Shown: piece by piece, positions 9,226 to 16,972 of the stretch
Layout of the letters: every line of letters begins with the position of its first letter
How positions within the stretch are numbered: the first letter of the stretch is position 1
Assembly (NCBI RefSeq): GCF_032854445.1
Contig: NW_027018539.1
Location: forward strand, 1-16,972
Direction: 5' to 3'
DNA length: 16,972 nt
Source of the DNA: Liolophura sinensis
Lineage: Eukaryota > Mollusca > Polyplacophora > Chitonida > Chitonidae
The notes under the pieces: model-generated
What the model was told of the DNA's origin: nothing
What the model saw: the letters and a program-made list of their open reading frames with translations, nothing else
Databases searched by the model: none
Position numbers and translations under genes: made by a program

Positions 9226-9774
9226 ATGATCATTTATGTCATAATCACGTGCCCAGCAACGGCTCTTACTCCATGGAAACCAGGGATATTTGCAATTTTT
9301 TAACAGCTGCCGATGCCTGGCCCAATTCCGCATCTTTTGGCACCTTATAAATGTGGGTCAGTGTTTAGTTGTACTTTTTACAGCAGACTGTATCAAGTAC
9401 CTTGTGTTTTTTATGTACAAATGGTGTGGTTTTTCTACACGTAGATAAAGACATTGAGATTGTCTTCGACTTAGAAGTAAGGCAATTGCTGGGTGAGTTA
9501 AATGGGCTTAGCCCAAAGATTTGACGTCTTCTGGGCTACCGAAGGGCACATAACTTATAGTCAAAAGTTGAATATAGTAATGACCAGTCGCGATTGTACA
9601 GAGTACAGTGTAGCCGGTTTCAATTAACAAAAAGACCAGGCAAAAATGCAAAAGTGGAAAAACTGTTCCAGTGCTACTAGTAAGAGGCTAATCCGACGTA
9701 TTTTGTGACGAGAAATCGAATTGTGCAATCCACTTTGCTCTCCGACCAATACTTTTGGCTGTAGCGACAATTGA
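9226..9774 (+). repeat. Satellite monomer, type C (HOR position 4)
   Basis: TATAAAT is at 9346-9352. It has GTCTTCGACTT and CTACTAGTAAG, and the GAATTGTGCAATCCACTTTG cluster starts at 9718. It recurs at 14716. Confidence 0.95.
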
Positions 9775-10323
9775 ATGATCATTGATGTCATAATCACGTG
9801 CGTAGCAACGGCTCTTACTCCATGGAAACCAAAGAAATTTGCAATTTGTCAACAGCTGCCGATGCCTGGCTCAATTCAGAATCTTTTGGCACCTTACTGA
9901 AGTGGGTCAGTGTTCAGTTGTACTTTTTACAGCAGACTGTATCAAGTACCTTGTGTTTTTCATGTACAAATGGTCTGGTTTTTCTACACGTAGATAAAGA
10001 CATTGAGATTGTCTTCGACTTAGAAGTAAGGCAATTGCTGGGTGAGTTAAATGGGCTTAGCTCAAAGATTTGACGTCTTCTGGGCTACCGAAGGGCACAT
10101 AACTTATAGTCAAAAGTTGAATATAGTATTGACCAGTCGCGATTGTACAGAGTACAGTGTAGCCGATTTCAATTAACAAAAAGACCAGGCAAAAATGCAA
10201 AAGTGGAAAAACTGTTCCAGTGCTGCTGGTAAGAGGCTAATCCGACGTATTTTGTGACGAGAAATCGAATGGTGCAAACCGCGTTGCTCTCCGACCAATA
10301 CTTTTGGCTGTGGTGACAATTGA
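9775..10323 (+). repeat. Satellite monomer, type A, CCAAAG variant (HOR position 5)
   Basis: It has the same haplotype as 7030, with CACGTGCGTAGC at the 5' end and GTTTTTCATGTAC. It ends with GGCTGTGGTGAC, shared with its second-copy counterpart. Confidence 0.95.
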
Positions 10324-10872
10324 ATGATTATTTATGTCATAATCACATGCCCAGCAACGGCTCTTACTCCATGGAAACCAGGGAAATTTGCAATTTTGCG
10401 ACAGCTGCCGATGCCTGGCTCAATTCCGAATCTTTTGGCACCTTACTGAAGTGGGTCAGTGTTCAGTTGTACTTTTTACAGCAGACTGTATCAAGTACCT
10501 TGTGTTTTTCACGTACAAATGAAGTGGTTTTTCTACACGTAGATAAAGACATTGAGATTGTCTTGCACTTAGAAGTAAGGCAATTGCTGGGTGAGTTAAA
10601 TGGGCTTAGCCCAAAGATTTCAGGTCTTGTGGGCTACCGAAGGGCACATAACTTATAGTCAAAAGTTGAATATAGTAATGACCAGTCGCGATTGTACAGA
10701 GTACAGTGTAGCCGATTTCAATTAACAAAAAGACCAGGTAAAAATGCAAAAGTGGAAAAACTGTTCCAGTGCTGCTGTTAAGAGGCTAATCCGACGTATT
10801 TTGTGACGAGAAATCGAATGGTGCAAACCGCGTTGCTCTCCGACCAATACTTTTGGCTGTAGTGACAATTGA
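10324..10872 (+). repeat. Satellite monomer, type A (HOR position 6)
   Basis: The landmark is altered to ATGATTATTT and the CACGTG site to CACATG. It has TTTGCGACAGC, AAATGAAGTGG and GGTCTTGTGGG. All recur at 15819. It has the CAGG variant. Confidence 0.95.
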
Positions 10873-11421
10873 ATGATCATTTATGTCATAATCACGTGCC
10901 CAGCAACGGCTCTTACTCCATGGAAACCAGGGAAATTTGCAATTTTTCAACAGCTGCCGATACCTGGCTCAATTCCGCATCTTTTGGCACCTTACTGAAG
11001 TGGGTCAGTTTTCAGTTGTACTTTTTACAGCAGACTGTATCAAGTACCATGTGTTTTTCACGTACAAATGGTGTGGTTTTTCTACACGTAGATAAAGACA
11101 TTGAGATTGTCTTGCACTTAGAAGTAAGACAACTGCTGGGTGAGTTAAATGGGCTTAGCCCAAAGATTTGACGTCTTCTGGGCTACCGAAGGGCACATAA
11201 CTTATAGTCAAAAGTTGAATATAGTAATGACCAGTCGCGATTGTACAGAGTACAGTGTAGCCGGTTTCAATTAACAAAAAGACCAGGCAAAAATGCAAAA
11301 GTGGAAAAACTGTTCCAGTGCTACTAGTAAGAGGCTAATCCGACGTATTTTGTGACGAGAAATCCAATGGTGCAAACTGCGTTGCCCTCCGACCAATACT
11401 TTTGGCTGTAGTGACAATTGA
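10873..11421 (+). repeat. Satellite monomer, type A (HOR position 7)
   Basis: It has GATACCTGG, CAGTTTTCAG, GTACCATGTG, CTACTAGTAAG, ATCCAATGG and AAACTGCGTTGCCC. All recur at 16368. Confidence 0.95.
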
Positions 11422-11970
11422 ATGATCATTTATGTCATAATCACGTGCACAGCAACTGCTCTTACTCCATGGAAACCAGGGAAATTTGCAATTTTTCAAC
11501 AGCTGCCGATGCCTGGCTCAATTCCGCATGTTTTGGCACCTTACTGAAGTGGGTCAGTGTTCAGTTGTACTTTTTACAGCGGACTGTATCAAGTACCTTG
11601 TGTTTTTTATGTACAAATGGTCTGGTTTTTCTACACGTAGATAAAGACATTGAGATTGTCTTGCACTTAGAAGTAAGACAATTCCTGGGTGAGTTAAATG
11701 GGCTTAGCCCAAAGATTTGACGTCTTCTGGGCTACCGAAGGGCACATAACTTATAGTCAAAAGTTGAATATAGTAATGACCAGTCGCGATTGTACAGAGT
11801 ACAGTGTAGCCGATTTCAATTAACAAAAAGACCAGGCAAAAATGCAAAAGTGGAAAAACTGTTCCAGTGCTGCTGGTAAGAGGCTAATCCGACGTATTTT
11901 GTGACGAGAAATCGAATGGTGCAAACCGCGTTGCTCTCCGACCAATACTTTTGGCTGTAGTGACAATTGA
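11422..11970 (+). repeat. Satellite monomer, A/B mosaic (HOR position 8)
   Basis: The 5' half is type A and close to the monomer at 1541 (CACAGCAACTGC, CAGCGGACTG). The 3' half carries ATTCCTGGG and GATTTGACG, which are typical of type B monomers. GCATGTTTTGG is private. Confidence 0.95.
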
Positions 11971-12519
11971 ATGATCATTTATGTCATAATCACGTGCCCA
12001 GCAACGGCTCTTACTCCATGGAAACCAGGGAAATTTGCAATTTTTCAACAGCTGCCGATGCCTGGCTCAATTCCGCATCTTTTGGCACCTTACTGAAGTG
12101 GGTCAGTGTTCAGTTGTACTTTTTACAGCAGACTGTATCAAGTACCTTGTGTTTTTCACGTACAAATGGTCTGGTTTTTCTACACGTAGATAAAGACATT
12201 GAGATTGTCTTGCACTTAGAAGTAAGGCAATTGCTGGGTGAGTTAAATGGGCTTAGCCCAAAGATTTCAGGTCTTCTGGGCTACCGAAGGGCACATAACT
12301 TATAGTCAAAAGTTGAATATAGTAATGACCAGTCGCGATTGTACAGAGTACAGTGTAGCCGATTTCAATTAACAAAAAGACCAGGCAAAAATGCAAAAGT
12401 GGAAAAATTGTTCCAGTGCTGCTGGTAACAGGCTAATCCGACGTATTTTGTGACGAGAAATCGAATGGTGCAAACCGCGTTGCTCTCCGACCAATAATTT
12501 TGGCTGTAGTGACAATTGA
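11971..12519 (+). repeat. Satellite monomer, type A, near-consensus (HOR position 9)
   Basis: This is a good reference copy: 549 bp, about 230 G+C, 17 CpG by hand count. Private changes are AAAAATTGTTCC and CCAATAATTT near the 3' end. It has GGTAACAGGC, as in 8128 and 13618. Confidence 0.95.
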
Positions 12520-13068
12520 ATGATCATTTATGTCATAATCACGTGCCCAGCAACGGCTCTTACTCCATGGAAACCAGGGAAATTTGCAATTTTTCAACTG
12601 CTGCCGATGCCTGGCTCAATTCCACATCTTTTGGCACCTTACTGAAGTGGGTCAGTGTTCAGTTGTACTTTTTACAGCAGACTGTATCAAGTACCTTGTG
12701 TTTTTCACGTACAAATGGTGTGGTTTTTCTACACGTAGATAAACACATTGAGATTGTCTTGCACTTAGAAGTAAGGCAATTGCTGGGTGAGTTAAATGGG
12801 CTTGGCCCAAAGATTTCAGGTCTTCTGGGCTACCGAAGGGCACATAACTTATAGTCAAAAGTTGAATATAGTAATGACCAGTCGCGATTGTACAGAGTAC
12901 AGTGTAGCCGATTTCAATTAACAAAAAGACCAGGCAAAAATGCAAAAGTGGAAAAACTGTTCCAGTGCTGCTGGTAAGAGGCTAATCCGACGTATTTTGT
13001 GACGACAAATCGAATGGTGCAAACCGTGTTGCTCTCCGACCAATACTTTTGGCTGTAGCGACACTTCA
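12520..13068 (+). repeat. Satellite monomer, type A (HOR position 10)
   Basis: It has CAACTGCTGCC, TTCCACATC, AAACACATTG, GGGCTTGGCCC, GTGACGACAAATCG and ACCGTGTTGC. Its 3' half resembles that of the monomer at 442, and both are followed by a type C monomer with the GACACTTCA flank. Confidence 0.95.
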
Positions 13069-13617
13069 ATGATCATTGATGTCATAATCACGTGCCCAGC
13101 AACGGCTCTTACTCCATGGAAACCAGGGATATTTGCAATTTTTTAACAGCTGCCGATGCCTGGCCCAATTCCGCATCTTTTGGCACCTTATAAATGTGGG
13201 TGAGTGTTTAGTTGTACTTTTTACAGCAGACTGTATCAAGTACCTTGTGTTTTTGATGTACAAATGGTGTGGTTTTTCTACACGTAGATAAAGACAATGA
13301 GATTGTCTTGGACTTAGAAGTAAGACAATTGCTGGGTGAGTTAAATGGGCTTGGCCCAAAGATTTCAGGTCTTCTGGGCTACCGAAGGGCACATAACTTA
13401 TAGTCAAAAGTTGAATATAGTAATGACCAGTCGCGATTGTACAGAGTACAGTGTAGCCGGTTTCAATTAACAAAAAGACCAGGCAAAAATGCAAAAGTGG
13501 AAAAACTGTTCCAGTGCTGCTGGTAAGAAGCTAATCCGACGTATTTTGTGACGAGAAATCGAATGGTGCAAACCGCGTTGCTCTCCGACCAATACTTTTG
13601 GCTGTAGTGACAATTGA
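13069..13617 (+). repeat. Satellite monomer, type C, HOR position 1, copy 2
   Basis: It matches 7589-8127 with one substitution (A at 13297). TATAAAT is at 13189-13195. The first ten bases and left flank match the monomer at 991 instead. Confidence 0.95.
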
Positions 13618-14165
13618 ATGATCATTTATGTCATAATCACGTGCGTAGCAACGTCTCTTACTCCATGGAAACCAGGGATATTTGCAATTTTTCACCAGCT
13701 GCCGATGCCTGGCTCAATTCCGCATCTTTTGGCACCTTATTCATGTGGGTCTGTGGTCAGTTGTACTTTTTACAGCAGACTGTATCAAGTACCTTGTGTT
13801 TTTTATGTACAAATGGTCTGGTTTTTCTACACGTAGATAAAGACATTGAGATTGTCTTGCACTTAGAAGTAAGACAATTCCTGGGTGAGTTAAATGGGCT
13901 TATCCCAAAGATTTGACGTCTTCTGGGCTACCGAAGGGCACATAACTTATAGTCAAAAGTTGAATATAGTAATGACCAGTCGCGATTGTACAGAGTACAG
14001 TGTAGCCGATTTCAATTAACAAAAAGACCAGGCAAAAATGCAAAAGTGGAAAAACTGTTCCAGTGCTGCTGGTAACAGGCTAATCCGACGTATTTTGTGA
14101 CGAGAATCGAATGGTGCAAACCGCGTTGCTCTCCGACCAATACTTTTGGCTGTAGTGACAATTGA
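13618..14165 (+). repeat. Satellite monomer, type B, HOR position 2, copy 2 (548 bp)
   Basis: It matches 8128-8676 with one substitution (G at 13711) and one missing A in the GAGAAATCG tract near 14106. That is the first indel of the 3' indel cluster. Confidence 0.95.
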
Positions 14166-14715
14166 ATGATCATTTATGTCATAATCACGTGCCCAGCAAC
14201 GGCTCTTACTCCATGGAAACCAGGGATATTTGCAATTTTTTAACAGCTGCCGATACCTGGCTCAATTCCGCATCTTTTGGCACCTTATTCATGTGGGATT
14301 GTGGTCAGTTGTACTTTTTACAGCAGACTGTATCAAGTACCTTGTGTTTTTTATGTACAAATGGTGTGGTTTTTCTACACGTAGATAAAGACATTGAGAT
14401 TGTCTTCGACTTAGAAGTAAGGCAATTGCTGGGTGAGTTAAATGGGCTCTAGCCCAAAGATTTGACGTCTTCTGGGCTACCGAAGGGCACATAACTTATT
14501 GTCAAAAGTTGAATATAGTAATGACCAGTCGCGATTGTACAGAGTACAGTGTAGCCGATTTCAATTAACAAAAAGACCAGGCAAAAATGCAAAAGTGGAA
14601 AAACTGTTCCAGTGCTGCTGGTAAGAGGCTAATCCGACGTATTTTGTGACGAGAAATCGAATGGTGCAAACCGCGTTGCTCTCCGACCAATACTTTTGGC
14701 TGTAGCGACAATTGA
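14166..14715 (+). repeat. Satellite monomer, type B, HOR position 3, copy 2 (550 bp)
   Basis: It matches 8677-9225 except for one inserted base near 14449 (GGGCTCTAGCCC). Confidence 0.95.
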
Positions 14716-15266
14716 ATGATCATTTATGTCATAATCACGTGCCCAGCAACGGCTCTTACTCCATGGAAACCAGGGATATTTGCAATTTTTAACAGCTGCC
14801 GATGCCTGGCCCAATTCCGCATCTTTTGGCACCTTATAAATGTGGGGTCAGTGTTTAGTTGTACTTTTTACAGCAGACTGTATCAAGTACCTTGTGTTTT
14901 TTATGTACAAATGGTGTGGTTTTTCTACACGTAGATAAAGACATTGAGATTGTCTTCGACTTAGAAGTAAGGCAATTGCTGGGTGAGTTAAATGGGCTTA
15001 GGCCCAAAGATTTGACGTCTTCTGGGCTACCGAAGGGCACATAACTTATAGTCAAAAGTTGAATATAGTAATGACCAGTCGCGATTGTACAGAGTACAGT
15101 GTAGCCGGTTTCAATTAACAAAAAGACCAGGCAAAAATGCAAAAGTGGAAAAACTGTTCCAGTGCTACTAGTAAGAGGCTAATCCGACGTATTTTGTGAC
15201 GAGAAATCGAATATGTGCAATCCACTTTGCTCTCCGACCAATACTTTTGGCTGTAGCGACAATTCA
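14716..15266 (+). repeat. Satellite monomer, type C, HOR position 4, copy 2 (551 bp)
   Basis: It matches 9226-9774 with four one-base indels: a T lost near 14790, a G gained near 14847, a G gained near 15001 and an A gained near 15213. One substitution lies at 15265. TATAAAT is at 14835-14841. Confidence 0.95.
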
Positions 15267-15818
15267 ATGATCATTGATGTCATAATCACGTGCGTAGCAA
15301 CGGCTCTTACTCCATGGAAACCAAAGAAATTTGCAATTTGTCAACAGCTGCCGATGCCTGGCTCAATTCAGAATCTTTTGGCACCTTACTGAAGTGGGTC
15401 CAGTGTTCAGTTGTACTTTTTACAGCAGACTGTATCAAGTACCTTGTGTTTTTCATGTACAAATGGTCTGGTTTTTCTACACGTAGATAAAGACATTGAG
15501 ATTGTCTTCGACTTAGAAGTAAGGCAATTGCTGGGTGAGTTAAATGGGCTTAGCTCAAAGATTTGACGTCTTCTGGGCTACCGAAGGGCACATAACTTAT
15601 AGTCAAAAGTTGAATATAGTATTGACCAGTCGCGATTGTACAGAGTACAGTGTAGCCGATTTCAATTAACAAAAAGACCAGGCAAAAATGCAAAAGTGGA
15701 AAAACTGTTCCAGTGCTGCTGGTAAGAGGCTAATCCGACGTATTTTGTGACGAGAAAATCGAATGGTGGCAAACCGCGTTGCTCTCCGACCAATACTTTT
15801 GGCTGTGGTGACAATTGA
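15267..15818 (+). repeat. Satellite monomer, type A, HOR position 5, copy 2 (552 bp)
   Basis: It matches 9775-10323 with three one-base insertions: GGGTCCAGTG near 15400, GAGAAAATCG near 15757 and GGTGGCAAAC near 15768. I found no substitution. Confidence 0.95.
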
Positions 15819-16367
15819 ATGATTATTTATGTCATAATCACATGCCCAGCAACGGCTCTTACTCCATGGAAACCAGGAAATTTGCAATTTTGCGACAGCT
15901 GCCGATGCCTGGCTCAATTCCGAATCTTTTGGCACCTTACTGAAGTGGGTCAGTGTTCAGTTGTACTTTTTACAGCAGACTGTATCAAGTACCTTGTGTT
16001 TTTCACGTACAAATGAAGTGGTTTTTCTACACGTAGATAAAGACATTGAGATTGTCTTGCACTTAGAAGTAAGGCAATTGCTGGGTGAGTTAAATGGGCT
16101 TAGCCCAAAGATTTCAGGTCTTGTGGGCTACCGAAGGGCACATAACTTATAGTCAAAAGTTGAATATAGTAATGACCAGTCGCGATTGTACAGAGTACAG
16201 TGTAGCCGATTTCAATTAACAAAAAGACCAGGTAAAAATGCAAAAGTGGAAAAACTGTTCCAGTGCTGCTGTTAAGAGGCTAATCCGACGTATTTTGTGA
16301 CGAGAAATCGAATGGTGCAAACCGCGTTGCTCTCCCGACCAATACTTTTGGCTGTAGTGACAATTGA
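15819..16367 (+). repeat. Satellite monomer, type A, HOR position 6, copy 2
   Basis: It matches 10324-10872 with one deletion (ACCAGGAAATTT near 15877) and one insertion (CTCCCGACC near 16335), which cancel in length. Confidence 0.95.
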
Positions 16368-16920
16368 ATGATCATTTTATGTCATAATCACGTGCCCAGC
16401 AACGGCTCTTACTCCATGGAAACCAGGGAAATTTGCAATTTTTCAACAGCTGCCGATACCTGGCTCAATTCCGCATCTTTTGGCACCTTACTGAAGTGGG
16501 TCAGTTTTCAGTTGTACTTTTTACAGCAGACTGTATCAAGTACCATGTGTTTTTCACGTACAAATGGTGTGGTTTTTCTACACGTAGATAAAGACATTTG
16601 AGATTGTCTTGCACTTAGAAGTAAGACAACTGCTGGGTGAGTTAAATGGGCTTAGCCCAAAGATTTGACGTCTTCTGGGCTACCGAAGGGCACATAACTT
16701 ATAGTCAAAAGTTGAATATAGTAATGACCAGTCGCGATTGTACAGAGTACAGTGTAGCCGGTGTTTCAATTAACAAAAAGACCAGGCAAAAATGCAAAAG
16801 TGGAAAAACTGTTCCAGTGCTACTAGTAAGAGGCTAATCCGACGTATTTTGTGACGAGAAATCCAATGGTGCAAACTGCGTTGCCCTCCGACCAATACTT
16901 TTGGCTGTAGTGACAATTGA
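16368..16920 (+). repeat. Satellite monomer, type A, HOR position 7, copy 2 (553 bp)
   Basis: It matches 10873-11421 with inserted T near 16377, inserted T near 16598 and two extra bases near 16762 (CCGGTGTTTC). I found no substitution. Confidence 0.95.
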
Positions 16921-16964
16921 ATGATCATTTATGTCATAATCACGTGCACAGCAACTGCTCTTAC
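16921..16964 (+). repeat. Satellite monomer fragment, HOR position 8, copy 2
   Basis: The first 44 bases match 11422-11465, including the diagnostic CACAGCAACTGC. The match stops at CTCTTAC. Confidence 0.93.
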
Positions 16965-16972
16965 GCAAAATG
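16965..16972. other. Non-matching tail of 8 bases
   Basis: After CTCTTAC the other monomers continue TCCATGGA, but here the sequence reads GCAAAATG. It may be the start of flanking DNA, a rearranged monomer or a low-quality contig tip. Eight bases are too few to decide. Confidence 0.6.

Larger units (their letters stand above)
7579..13068 (+). repeat. Higher-order repeat, 10-monomer unit (5490 bp), copy 1
   Basis: Ten consecutive monomers in the subtype order C B B C A A A A A A are followed by a second run starting C B B C A A A. The near-identical alignment begins at 7589 (matching 13079); upstream of that point the copies differ (CGACAATTCA before 7579, CGACACTTCA before 13069). It can be followed to 11465 (matching 16964), where the window ends. 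Private variants recur exactly ten monomers later: GTGGGTGAGTG in the C monomers at 7579 and 13069, ACGTCTCTT at 8128 and 13618, GTGGGATTGTGG at 8677 and 14166, and GATTATTTATG at 10324 and 15819. Confidence 0.93.
1..16964. repeat. Tandem satellite array, ~549 bp monomer, 30 full copies plus two partial ones
   Basis: The same ~549 bp unit recurs head to tail in one orientation without interruption. The landmark ATGATCAT (ATGATTAT in two copies) falls at 442, 991, 1541, 2090, 2640, 3189, 3738, 4286, 4835, 5384, 5932, 6481, 7030, 7579, 8128, 8677, 9226, 9775, 10324, 10873, 11422, 11971, 12520, 13069, 13618, 14166, 14716, 15267, 15819, 16368 and 16921. Spacing is 549 in most cases and 548-553 in the rest, each deviation explained by one or a few small indels. 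Monomers differ mainly by shared diagnostic substitutions. The architecture is that of a eukaryotic complex satellite with higher-order structure. I do not recognise the family. Chromosomal location (centromeric, subtelomeric, sex chromosome, rDNA spacer) cannot be read from the sequence. Confidence 0.98.
13069..16964 (+). repeat. Higher-order repeat, 10-monomer unit, copy 2 (truncated by window end)
   Basis: This is a second copy of the 5490 bp unit, cut off after seven monomers plus 44 bases. Against copy 1 I find three substitutions: 7807 T versus 13297 A, 8221 T versus 13711 G, and 9773 G versus 15265 C. From about 14100 there are also about 14 small indels, so the offset drifts from 5490 to 5499. 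The first ten bases (13069-13078) resemble the monomer at 991 rather than the one at 7579, which places the recombination junction at the start of this monomer. Confidence 0.92.

Noticed and set aside
11971-12519. Internal subrepeats within the 549 bp monomer
   Set aside because: The word CTTTTGGC appears twice about 410 bases apart, and a few short words echo elsewhere, but I could not extend them into an alignment. There is no clear evidence of a shorter ancestral unit.
1-16964. CRISPR array or bacterial repeat system
   Set aside because: The repeat unit is 549 bp and contiguous. There is no alternation of short repeats with unique spacers and no cas-like gene.
1-16964. Transposon or LTR element arranged in tandem
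   Set aside because: No transposase or reverse transcriptase motifs, terminal inverted repeats or target-site duplications are visible. Monomers abut with no intervening sequence.
1-16964. rRNA, 5S or tRNA gene inside the monomer
   Set aside because: I see no tRNA B-box (GGTTCGANNCC), cloverleaf or recognisable rRNA segment in the monomer. An rDNA spacer subrepeat cannot be excluded without flanking sequence.

Overview
The window is one uninterrupted tandem satellite-DNA array. A monomer of about 549 bp is repeated head to tail in one orientation, giving 30 complete copies plus a partial copy at each edge. I set the phase at the ATGATCAT motif, so complete monomers begin at 442, 991, 1541, 2090 and so on to 16368. 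No non-satellite sequence interrupts the array; only the last 8 bases depart from the monomer. I find no credible protein gene, RNA gene, transposon or CRISPR array.

The organism is almost certainly a eukaryote, because long homogeneous arrays of a half-kilobase monomer are typical of heterochromatic, centromeric, subtelomeric or sex-linked satellite. I do not recognise the family. A representative monomer (11971-12519) is about 42% GC by hand count, with 17 CpGs (roughly 0.7 of expectation). That is milder CpG depletion than most heavily methylated vertebrate satellite shows, so an invertebrate or other lightly methylated genome is slightly favoured. This is inference only.

The monomers fall into three subfamilies by a block about 125-150 bases into the unit. 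Type A has CTTACTGAAGTGGG, type B has CTTATTCATGTGGG with CTGTGG, and type C has CTTATAAATGTKGG, which creates a TATA-like motif. The order from the left edge is A A C A B C B B C C B C C A C B B C A A A A A A C B B C A A A (A). Two nested higher-order repeats are visible. A 3-monomer unit of 1646 bp (B C C) is duplicated between about 3347 and 6719. A 10-monomer unit of 5490 bp (C B B C A A A A A A) starts near 7579 and repeats from 13069, where the window ends after about 7 monomers of the second copy. The 10-mer copies differ by only about three substitutions over nearly 3.9 kb.

Region by region: 1-3346 is a heterogeneous mix of A, B and C monomers; 3347-6719 is the duplicated 3-mer; 6720-7578 is a transition with mosaic monomers; 7579-13068 is one full 10-mer unit; 13069-16964 is its partial second copy. 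From about 14100 to the right edge there is a burst of about 14 small indels with hardly any substitutions, which looks like unpolished sequence near a contig end rather than biology. The final 8 bases leave the satellite consensus.

The open reading frames that can be drawn across the monomers are by-products of repeat composition. They overlap on both strands and mostly need TTG starts. Single-base indels and a TTTCAGG/TTTGACG variant that toggles a stop codon break or resize them.
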